Assembly: GCA_963070105.1 (NCBI GenBank)
Contig: OY718808.1
Span: 8,109,398 to 8,173,397 of the forward strand
Direction of reading: 5' to 3'
DNA from: Litomosoides sigmodontis
Taxonomy: Eukaryota > Nematoda > Chromadorea > Rhabditida > Onchocercidae
DNA length: 64,000 nucleotides
Below are positions 40,852 to 52,800 of this stretch, piece after piece (within the stretch, counting starts at the first letter, position 1; every line of letters begins with the position of its first letter). The position numbers were made by a program, and so were the translations under genes. The notes beneath the pieces are model-generated. The model saw nothing but the letters and a program-made list of their open reading frames with translations, ran no database searches and was not told the origin of the DNA.

Positions 40852-43800
40852 TGCATTAATAAGTCTTGTTAGCTGCAAAAATACATATTAATAAGCTGAG
40901 CCTGAGAAATTCCCCTTTCGTTTTTCTTTTCTTTTTACTGACACCTTTTTACTGTTGCGTACATATTCTTTCACCAAATATATATGCATATCGGGACGTT
41001 ATCCACGCATACATATCCACACGTATACGTGTATACATGGATATACATATACATATTGATTGAAATATTATCATTATTCGATAAGTTCTTAAGTTTGTTC
41101 AAAAAGTTTTTGCACGAACAGAATTTCTCGGTGTATTTATTATTAAATCTTAAAAATTAGAAAAATATTTTCTTGTTTGTTTGAAATAAATAGGAAAACT
41201 TCCTTGCTTTCTTCTTTCGTTTCAATGAATTTTAAAGAGACGAAAGGTATTTCACTGTCTTCACAGGAACGAAGAATGTGATGAGAGTTATTGATTTGTT
41301 ATTGCTGTCAGCAACAATATTTAAATATTCATCTAAGTAAATTGCTTAATCAGTAATTAAAGTCACTTCGCCGATAATTTTCCTCTTCTATTCCAAAATT
41401 AAAATTTAATAAGTTAGAACAATAGCAGTTCCATAATGAAAGAATTACGCAATTCTACTGTTTTGTCTTGCTCTTCTTTGAATATAAAACGAATGCACCT
41501 ATCACGCACTTTCATCCTTTTTTTCTTTCCCACAAAAAATTTGACTTCGAAAAAAATATGAAAAAAAGTAAATTTCAAGAAAAATGCAAACAACAAAACA
41601 ACAGTTATTCTCATACTGTAATAGAAGACAGGAAAGGAAACTATAAATTAAAATAATAGTAATTTCAATTCTTGATACGAATTATTTTTTAAATTCAAAC
41701 ATTGCAGGGTCGCAGGCAACATGATCAGCGGGTGAGCCAATCCATCTATCTTAGCTACTAGCTACGCTGCTTCGTGGTTGTTTACTTTTACTTATTTTAA
41801 TTTGACAAAAAAATTAACTCCCTAATTGAGCATGTTGTAATGAGTTGCTAAAATTAGCTCTAGACATTTCAATTTTCAAGTCCGAAAATTCTACCATGGT
41901 GAAGTGAATTTGACGGCATATTTGATGATTCCACATCATTTGCACTATGCCTAAAATTTATTTCAACTTAACGGTTTCCTTTCTCTTCCTGGAATAAATA
42001 GAGAGAAAATGGTGTAAGATATCACGAAGCAGCTTTTACTATCATATTGGAAAAAAAAAATAAGATGGAATTTAAGTGTGATTTTTATAGTGCGGTCCAA
42101 CAGCACAAGAAACGGCCTGCTTTGTACCGCAAGCCCGATTCAGCGGCAAACGCCGAAAGAAATAATGCTAATCTTCTCGATGAAATTTGGGGAAGCGAAA
42201 CGGACTGCTTTCAAGCCAGTTTCAAATTATTATATAAATAGTTAACTATCTGAATTCTATTCCTATCACTTTGAACTGCTACAATTTTTTCAATTTTTCT
42301 AAAGATTACTAAGGTCTGCCACAAAGTGCTCTCATCAAATACTATAATTTTTCTCATCCTTTACATCCAAAAACAACAAATTTACCGAAATTTAAATAAG
42401 TCACACGCAATTTTTAGGCAACACGACATGGCGGACGGGATGATGATGATAAACCAATGCTCCTTAGGCTCAATATTGGTGGTACCTCATATGTATTGTT
42501 AATAGAAGCAATTCTACAAGCAGAATTAACTAGTTTCCTTTCTAAGTTTGTACAGCTAAATCACAAGTCCAGATTAAAGGTTCGTATTTCCATATATGCT
42601 AAAAAAGAATTTTTTAGAACAGCACCTTCAATGAGCAAAGATCAACAGGACATAGTTTAAAAATCATTATTTTTTGAATAAACAAATAAAATTAAGAATT
42701 GAACTACTTAATTTGAAAATTTGTTCTGTGTTAGCCTAAAATTACACTATGTAAAAAGTAAGCAAAATTAAAGAGTACAAAAAAGTGTCAAAAAGCACCA
42801 TTACGAAACGTTTTGAATTTTAAAAGCAGTCATGCATTAAAACTTCCGAACTACTAAAACAGCTTGAAACAAAATTTAAGAAACGGATTTTTACGGATGG
42901 AAAGGCAAATCAAGCAGTTTAAGTTACAAGAGTTCTACGTCCTCCACCATTTGCTTTATGATGTATGTATGCAATCCACAGAAATTCGTTTGATTTCAGG
43001 TAGCAGATGCTTACATAGCATCCGAAGATGCATACTACTTTCAACGATCACCGCATGTGTTTGATGCCGTATTTCAGTACTACGCAACCGGTGTCGTACA
43101 TAGGCCACCGGAACTTTGCCCAGCTGTTTTTTTGTCGGAGTTAGATTTTTGGGGAATTTCCTATCGATCTATTGCTTCATGTTGTGCCGATATTTTAGTT
43201 CGAGATCGATTGGGAGAAAAGGAGGAGGAAAAAGTATATTCTCGATATCCTCAGTAATTTTTTAGAAATTTGGAAATTAAGTTATGAAATAGACTTTTTC
43301 CAGGTTGACATTAAGACTTTTGATAATTTGATGTTCGGGAAACTAAGGAAGAAAATGTGGACATTTCTGGAAAGACCTAGTTCATCAGTTCAGGCTAAAG
43401 CATTTGAACTGTCATCAACTTTATTCGTTGCTATTTCTGTCATGGGTCTAAGCTTCGGAACTATTCCAGACTTTCAGGTTCCTTTTTACAATCCAAATTT
43501 TACAGTTGCCGGTTTCATATCATACCCGTAATGATCTTAAAAATGCGAAAAAAGAAATAGCACAACTGTTTATCCTCCATCAATTCTTTTAATGCTAAGC
43601 GAATTCATAGAAAATTCAAGCCTAAGTTGAAATTGATCACTTTTAGGTGATCCGATATTTGCCTGCTCAAAATGAAACAGTTTTGCTACCAAATGGTACT
43701 ATAACAACAGTGGAAAAAATTGAGGAAATGCGAGTTGAGCATCAAATTTTTGTTCTAACGGAACGGATTTGCATTGCATTTTTCACGCTTGAATATTGCC

Positions 43801-46800
43801 TCCGACTATTTGCCGCACCAAGGAAATTTCGCTTCACACTAAAACCATTAAATTTGGTCGATTTAATGGCAATTATTCCATTCTATCTCGAATTACTGCT
43901 AACATTATGCGGTGTGGATGATAAAAAATTGCATGATTTACGTTGGGCTTTCCTAGTGGTTCGTATATTACGGGTTTTACGAGTGATACGTATTATTAAA
44001 CTTGGAAGATTTAGTTCCGGCCTACAGACTTTTGGCATGACATTACAAAGGAGTCAGAAACAGCTACAAATGATGACAATTGTATTGCTCACCGGTGTCG
44101 TTTTCTTCTCCACGATGATCTATTTTTTAGAAAAGGATGAAGATGGAACACCATTTACTAGCATACCTGCTGCCTATTGGTGGTGTAAGTTAATCTTTCA
44201 ACATAAATTAATTTATTCATAAAATATTTCAGAATCAAAACTATAGTAAAATAATTAAATTCTTATCAAAGCTAGTAATGAATCCTGACTGCACCATTGA
44301 TCCTAAGCTTTCAATCCTGTCACTTTCTTTTGAACCATAAATTATTTGTAAATTGATAGTTAATTCTTAGCAAAATCATACGCTTGTAATTGAAATGAAA
44401 TCAACACCTTAATGAAGGATGAAAAATGCTACTGCTACAGGCATTGTAACGATGACAACAGTTGGTTATGGCGATGCTGTACCAGCAACAACAAGTAATG
44501 CTTATTTCAATAATCTTTGGAAAAATTAATACCGCAAAGCTGTCATTTAAATCATTAAAAATGTTGAAAAATCACTTTAACTGATCAATTTAATTTATTA
44601 AATTAAGAAATCATTAAAAAATAAGCCATTTAAGTCATGCAATTTGTAAGCAATTTTTGTGTCAAATTAATAATTAATTATTACTTACAGTGGGGAAAAT
44701 TATTGCATCAGCGGCAATAATGTGCGGCGTATTAGTGCTAGCCTTACCGATTACAATTATTGTGGACAATTTCATTAAAGTTGCACAGGATGAGCAACAA
44801 GCGGAGCAACAAAGATACGATCAGATGCGGCAGGAACGCAAAAAATAGATTGTAACGTTGATGAATGAAGAAATTGCAATTCACTCATCACGCTGCCACA
44901 CATTTGAATCTTGCACTAGCATAGAAATTTTCAACCGCAGATTGACGAATTCACTTCAATTTCTTGCTTGTTGTCTTTCTTGTTATCTCAAACTGTACAT
45001 ATTTTATATTTGTTAAGATAGTGCTTTTAGATCAAGTAATTTAAATTTCAATAAATTATCTTCAAAATTTATTTTTTACATTTCCAATTTGTAGTTTCGA
45101 ATGTTGTAGCATTGTGAAGAGCTAACTAAGATCACGTAACTATGTTAAAATCACTAGAAACTAAGATGAGAATGAGATCTTGCAATCCCAATCTCACAGT
45201 TATTAAAAGTTTCGAAATTAACAAAAAAAATTTCATCAAATTAAAAAATAAAAATGGAACTTTACAATTCCATCAATGCTACGAATGACAGAATTAATAA
45301 CTAGAATTATAAAACATTTTAAATGGTGGACGACTTAATCAATTAAGTTCTTGCAAATCTGCACAAGTTTTTACTAATAAAAAATTTTCACACAACGGCA
45401 GGAACTATTCACTGACTTCTTTTCTACCGCATCTACATATATATATATATATATATATAACAATCTACAATAATATCGTAACAGTTAGGTCAAATCAAGA
45501 TAAGATCCACTGATATCTTGAAGAAGCCAGCTCGAAAGCATTTGAAAGAATTGTATGTTTTAAGAAATGAAATAAGAGAGAATTCGAACTTTTGTTAATC
45601 TAATCAGTCGAATTTGTTAATCTAAATTAATAACGTCGTTTGTAGATGCACGTACTTTCAAACTTTTTGCATCGAACCATTTTTTTTAAAAAAAAAACAG
45701 CCTTCTTATAAAATTTTGTTCATCGCAAAGATATACACCAGATAATGGAAATTTTAAACTTCAGAATTTAAAAAGGGAAAGAAACGCATTATCGCACCAG
45801 TTGTTCAAATAGTATTTCGAGTGCTGTCGATCGCTTTGCTACTACATGAGATGTGTTAATGAATAATGATAAAAATTAATTCAAATTCTAGATTACGCTA
45901 GGAGTTTAAAGTGATAAAAATGGATGAGCTAAAAAAAGTTCAGCAGTAAATTCTGCATTAGTTTCGACTTTTGTAGTTGTCGAAATTTATAAAAGATTAT
46001 CGAAGAATAAATCAAAATCACTTTAAACTCCTAGGAATAAACGAAATCATTAATGATGTTATCTCGTTATGTTAATTAAACAAACTGTTAGAACGAAGTT
46101 CGGAAAGAAAGCTAACCAGTGAAAGCGAGTTGCACTTTGGCGTTTTCACCTTTATCAAAAACTTGCGGTTCTTTATATTTGTCAGCATCAATGATCTTTG
46201 GTTTCGATTTAACTTCCACTCTGAATTTGTGTTCCGCTTGACCGGCTTCATTTTTCACAATAACCTAAACAAAGCGCACAAATTCTGAGTGTGGAATGAT
46301 CGAAGGTCTACTAACTTTACTGTTAGCAGAAGAAAAACTTTTTAAGGAAAGCTCAATTAATCTCCTCGTACCTGATAGTTCCCTTCATCATCTTCAGTAA
46401 CTTTCTGGATTGTAAGCGCAGACTTCTCATCCGTTTTTGTGATAGCATTGTTCAGACTATCGAATAATTCCTCACCATTTTTATACCAACGGACGTCGGT
46501 TACTGGCTTAGCAATGAATTCTATGCTGAGTACAAGTTTATCACCCACTCGACCAGTTTCTTTCTCCAATGCTTTCTTAATTTTTGGCTTATCCATTTCT
46601 ATAACATTAAATGATTACAGATAACTGCAAAATCATTTTAGAAAATGGCTTTTCAAGAAGGTGTTGCTTTTATTTGAATAACAATGTGTGCGGGAAATCT
46701 TCGCCTACTTGTTTCGGAAATAGAGCTTAACTTCCATAAAATATAAAATTGCTTTAAATATAACTAAAAGTTAAAATAAGTAATCGAACTGTACTTTTTC

Positions 46801-49800
46801 ATGTACTACAAAAAAAGAGAAATCAACAGAAATACAAAAAGTAAATTAACATTATTCACCAGCAGTTTTTATCAGTTGTACAGGTTCCTTATTTTCTAAA
46901 GCTGGACCAGTACCCAAGGCATTCTCGGCAGCAACACGGAAGTAGTACTTTGCAATATCAGCTAAACCAGCTACAGCTATATTTGTTGCCGTAGTTCGTG
47001 TGACAAATGCCCAGCTCGATTTCTTAGCATCACGTTTTTCGATGCAGTAACCGAGCAACTTACTGTTACCATCTTGTTCTGGAGGATTCCAGGCAAGTTT
47101 ACATGAAGCATTTGTTATATCAGATACTTGTAACGGACCAACTGGAACAGATGGAGCTCCTGAAAGAATCATACAATTCAGAGACGATCTATATATAATA
47201 TAGGAAAAATATTAAAAATCGCTATTATTGATAATAATCTAAATGGGTTACATTCAATCAGTCTGTTATCAAACAAGGTACATTATTAGTTACGGCTGTA
47301 AGAGTGGCATGATTACTTATTTTTTATTAAAACACTAAATGAATTGTTTAAACCATCGTGATATTTCTAAGCTTAACAAGTCAACAGTAATGATCAACAA
47401 TACCAACCTTTAACTATCACTTTAACCTGATCTTCTTGTTTTCCACAAGCATTTTCCACGATCAGTTTGTAAACACCAGAATTACCAACGCTTGCTTTTC
47501 TAATTGTTAAAACAGCAACACCTTCTTTGAATGTAATAATTGTATTATCATCTGTCTTCAATTCTACACTATCTTTTAGCCATTTACAACTTGGTATTGG
47601 TAATCCCGTAACATTTGCGTGAATTTTTAACATTTCACCAACTTTTACTCCAACGATAGCTTCGTCCAACTCAATTTTTGGCATATCTCAAATATTACAT
47701 CGATTATTCTCTTTGAGGTTTTTAAAGTTTCCTGAAAAAAGCTGTGGCATTTAATATCAGTGCACTGTGATCATAATTTTTTTGTGCTTAATTTCACACT
47801 TCTACGACGTTTCTACTAAATTTATATTGAACGAACGGATAACCTGTAACAACGACGCAGACTTCAGCAGTTGCTTTTTCGGTCTTATTTCTCACCGTGC
47901 ATCGATACAGTCCTGCCGTTGATTCGTCAACATTTTCAAAACGTAAAATCGAGGTATTCGGTGCGCTTTTCACAAGTTTCTTATCAACTACTGTTCCATC
48001 TTTCGTCCAAATGCATTCGTCGAAATTACCGATAATGCTCGTGCTCAATTCAAATCCTTTCGTCCCATAATTAACCGTTACGGAGTCCTTGATAGATTTC
48101 ACTTCTAACTTTTCCGTCCGCTTTCCCGTTTCTTCCGCTTTTCTCTCTTTCCTCCTCTTCTCGGTAATCGATTCATTCGACAATACCACTTCATGTGAAA
48201 TGGACCCTTCTAATTTTTGTTCCGCAGTTTCTTCCGATTCTTGTTTGCTCACTGCTCTCTTTTTCTTCACCGATTTTCCATCTTCTCGTTTTACTTCAGC
48301 ACTTTCCTTTTTCTGAGCTGCCTTCACAAGTTCGACCTTAACAGCTTCTGATAATTCTGTTTTTTGTTCAACTTTCTCTTTCCCTTTCAATTTCTTTTCT
48401 AAGCGTTTTTCTTTCAGCATCTCTTCACTTTCTGCTTTCTTGTCTTCCACTTTCTCCAGCGATTCAATTTTTGCGTTTGATTTCACTTCTGATTTCTGTT
48501 CAGCTTCAACCTTACCCTCTTCAAAACTCCCGGTTATTTCATTTTCCTCCTTCTTCGCCGTTTGCTTTCCCGTCTCTTGAGTTTTTTTTTTCTTAATAGA
48601 TTTTTTTAATCCAGCTTTCTTTCCAATTTCGCCTCCGGCTTCAATCTCTTGCTTCTTTTTAGCCTTAACTTCCTGCTCCTCAGGTTTACTCTCCGATTTT
48701 ATTGCTATCTCAGTTTTCTTCTCTTGCTCACCTTCTTTCTTCTTCTTTGTAAGTTTCTTACCCTTTTCCTGCTTGCCTTGATCATCTAACTTTTCAGACT
48801 TCTGCTCTTGTCGTTTCTCAACCATCTCAGGAATTTCTTGAACCTTCGGTTGCTTTACTTCTTTTTTCTGATCCATTATTACTTCTGTCTCCTCGCTGGG
48901 AATGGACAAATGATCTCCCTTCCTTGCAATAACACGATATTTAATTTCCGAACTTTCAAAAGAATCCTCGAACTTCGATTCTGGTGTTATGCCGATCTGC
49001 TCCCAATCATTTTCTAACTTCGATCTTTCAATGATATAGTCATCAGCTTCCTCAACTTTCTTCCATGTAATTAGGACATTTTGACTATCCTTAATAAGTG
49101 TTACTTTTAAGCAACTAGGTACTAATGGAAGTTTCTTTGCCTCTTCCAATCCAGTGCTTTCATCAATAGTCACTACATCAACCACATTGCTTGGCGCACC
49201 TGCACCAACCTCATTCACAGCAGCGACGCGAAACGAGTACCTTTCGCTCGGGTATAAATTTTCGGCCAGAAATTCATGTTGTTTCGATTCACATTTTCCA
49301 ACATTACGCCAACGTTTGCTATCTGATGCTCTTCTTTCAATCATATAATTTGTAATAGGAGATCCATTGTCCTCTGCTTTCTCCCATTTAAGCATCGCCG
49401 AGCGGCTTGTTATATTAAAAGCTGTTAAATGAAGTAGCTTAGAAGGCACATTAATTATACACAACTGAATTTCTTCGCTTGCGCTTCCAATTTCATTTTC
49501 TACGGTAACTTTCAGTATACCTGAGTCCTCCTGAACCACATTTTTGAGGCGTAATGATAGCTTATTATTATATGCATGCATACGATATCTCATTTCATTT
49601 ATCGGTTTGTCGTTAATAGTCACCTTAATATTAACCTCAGGAAATCCTTCGTAATCGAATTCGACATCAAGATCAGTGCAACAGTGCAGCTTCAGTTTAT
49701 TGTTTGGTACATTTCTCGACAACCTGATCGCTGGTGGTATCCTAAGCTCTACCTTAGCTGGTGCACTTTCTTCATCGTCACGAAGTGCTGCTGTATATTC

Positions 49801-52800
49801 GGCGCAATCATTGGATTGAAAGTGCATAACCGTTAATGTTGCAATGGTTTCCTCTACGTTCATACTGAATTTTCCACGTTGCGGCCAGATTTCTTTTTTA
49901 TTCTTCAACCATTTCACAGCTTTTACTGGCTTAGTAGTTTCGCATTTCAATACAACCGTAGTATCAAATTTACTGACAACATAATCTTGCGGACCTCTTT
50001 TGATATGTGGCAGTTCTTCTGCAAAATTTGTAAACATTATTTTCCAGCAATACATAATTTTTTTTGCGATTTTAGAATATCGTTGAAATTTGATAAAAGC
50101 AATAATTTAAAAATAAACGAATTATTAACCTTTAACGAGTAATTCAGCTTCAGATTTAGTTCTTCCATCGACAGTGCCACATACATATATGCCACTGTCT
50201 CCGACTACTGCATTTCTGATCGTAAGTTTTCGCTGAACATCATCCTCTCTGACTATTATCCGATCATCAGATGGCAAAGGTTTGCCATCCTTCAACCATA
50301 TAACAGAAGCATCAGCATCGGATAGCTCGCATGAAAATCCAATTTCTTCTCCTTCGTCAATTTCAACATACTCCGGGAAAGAAGAAACAAAGTGTGCCCG
50401 GACTTCTGCAAAATTTCAGTCCTTATCTCAATTAAAAAGGCGCTTCAATAAATGAAACTGATAAATATTATTAAATACCTGTAATAGTAACGACAGCCTC
50501 TGACTCTGCTGATCCATGCTCATTAACAACTTCGCACCTGTACAAACCGCCATCAGCAGCGGACGTACGATGAATCAAGAGAGTGCTGGCACAGCCTTCG
50601 TTGATAATCTGTAAAACTGACTCCATTCAGCTTTCCACTTTTTAAATTACACGTTTAAACTTTTAATGAAAAATTGAAGGATTATATAACTGAAAATAAA
50701 GTATAACTTTAACTTCTCATTGCGTTCATTGCATTCATGACAACATAATCTAGAATAACCTCAATATTTTCATTAGCTTGAATAATTTCTTGATTATCCT
50801 TATACCAGATGTATTGTGGAGTAGGTTCGCCAATAGCACGACATTCCAATTTAAGTTCACGTTTCCGTGGAACCGAAACATCTTTGATACTCTTTATTAT
50901 TTCAGGTTTTCTAGCTGCTGAAAATATGTTAAATACAGAATAAGTAAGAATTAGTGTTACATACTTCAAATAGTGTTATATACTTCAAATTTAATCTTCT
51001 GAAAATTTTTAAACTTACCAGCAACATGTATTGGCATCGTTTCCTCAGAAAATTCACCAGTTGTATGGCCACTCCTTGGTGCAACTTTGAACAGATATGA
51101 TAATCCCTCTTTTAATCCAGTTATGTTGGCAGGCGAGTTTTCTATTTCCATCTACGATAAAAGATTGTCATATGAGTCACTTAGAAACATCATCTTTTAG
51201 AAACTTTAATCACAAGTTCCTTTTTAGTCAAAGTTTACTTATAAGAATAATTATTGAAATGAGCGGCTCAAACGAGGTTAATTGCATCCTCACCTCTGAC
51301 CAAAATGATGCATTTTCTGACTTATACATTATTACGTAAGATGTCACGTTATAATTTTCATCCGTAACGTCAATCCACTGCACACGAACCCCATCTGCGC
51401 TTACATTTTCTACTGTTGGTAAGCTCAAAATCGGTAATTTTGCTGCAAAAAAACTATACTCTCAAATCAATGTCAACTATTAAGGACTCAGCTTTTCAGA
51501 ATAAAATGATAATGCATAAAAATTTTTAAGCAACTAATAGAAAAGTAAAAAATTAATAATGGTATTTACCTGTTTTGGAAATCAGGAGAGGTTCCGATAT
51601 GATATCTGATTTTGATGTAAGACCTGCTTCATTTGTTGCTTCCACTTTGAATTCATAAGTTGGTCCACTTTCAATATCATAGACAGTGTAGTGTTCAGTG
51701 AATATCATTTCATCGTTAGCTTTCACCCAACCGCCTTTATCCTTTCGTAGGAATACATCATATCCATAAATTGGCGAACCACCATCTTGCGTTACTTTTT
51801 GCCATCTCAGTGTGCAACTCTATAAAAGAAAGATAAAAAAACATGTTGTTAAAAATATAAAAAAATTCCAAAATTAGCTATGACGCTTATCATTTATCAT
51901 ACTGGGACATGCAGGAAACGAGATGATATTTTTAAGCTTCGATTGGCTCATCTGAATCATAATATATCAATTATTATGCCACTTATATATATATATATCT
52001 TTATAGCTTAATACTAACGCAATTGTAAGCTAAATAAATCGCTGACATTTCAAATGTGAAAACTGAAAAATCACTTTTCATAAATTATGGAAAAGTGCTT
52101 ATATCAATATAAGTATTCAGTTTTCTTTTCCGATTAGTATTCAGTTTATGTAATGAAGAAATAACTTATAATAACAGCATTTATTGAGTGCATAATGTTT
52201 TGTGAAAACTAGAAAGTAATGATAAAGATTTGTTAATAACATACTGCAAAGTGATATTCAACACTATAGGAAATGAATGTTAATTTGAAGGACCTTATTT
52301 GATTTCTCACCTGATCGGTAACATTGTCGATAGTTGGCGGATGTGTTACAGATGGTGCCTCGAATGGCAGACACGTTTGAAACGGAGCGCATTCTAAATA
52401 TTCACCAACACCGTATTCGTTCACAGCTGCTACTCGAACAATGTAGGACGTATCCATCTTCAGATCATCCACATAATAGGCCATTTCTTCAGTAGACACC
52501 TGGAATTACAATTGACGGCGGTGATGGATGCTAATTGCTATCAATAATAATGCGTAGTGGCAAACCTGTGCAACGCGATGAAAAGCTCTTCTTGATTCTT
52601 CTCTCTTCTCCAAAATGTAACCTGTTACAGCACTACCACCATCATCATTTGGAGCGTCCCAGTGAACCGTTGCACAGAAACTATCAATATCTGTGATATA
52701 CACACTTTCGGGAGCTCCTGGTACGCCTAGAAGCAATTTTAGCAAGAGGATGTGGAAGAACATAACGCATTGTATACTTGGCGTCACGAGGAAAGGATCA

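Larger units (their letters stand above)
34666..46116 (-). other. ttn-1: 11.45-kb intron of the titin-like gene hosting a K+ channel gene
   Basis: Donor ACTG|GTTAGC at 46116 and acceptor TTTTTTCAG at 34666. Joining them in phase 1 completes an Ig strand pair (AFTGKPNPDVEWLDINGRP). All other introns of this gene in the window are about 1.1 kb or shorter. Besides the Kv channel at about 41.6-44.9 kb on the opposite strand, the intron holds microsatellites and a perfect short palindrome. From 34.7 to 41.5 kb I see no coding signal on either strand. Confidence 0.8.

Noticed and set aside
42047..42241. 64-codon open frame just upstream of the K+ channel T1 exon
   Set aside because: Coding-like composition, but no donor joins it in phase to 42418; kept only as a remark under the 5' exon candidates.
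46264..46372. Suspected one-base frameshift at the exon junction in the Ig domain of the titin-like gene
   Set aside because: On recounting, exon 46264-46117 is 148 nt and joins in phase (EGNYQ|VIVKNEAG); there is no frameshift.
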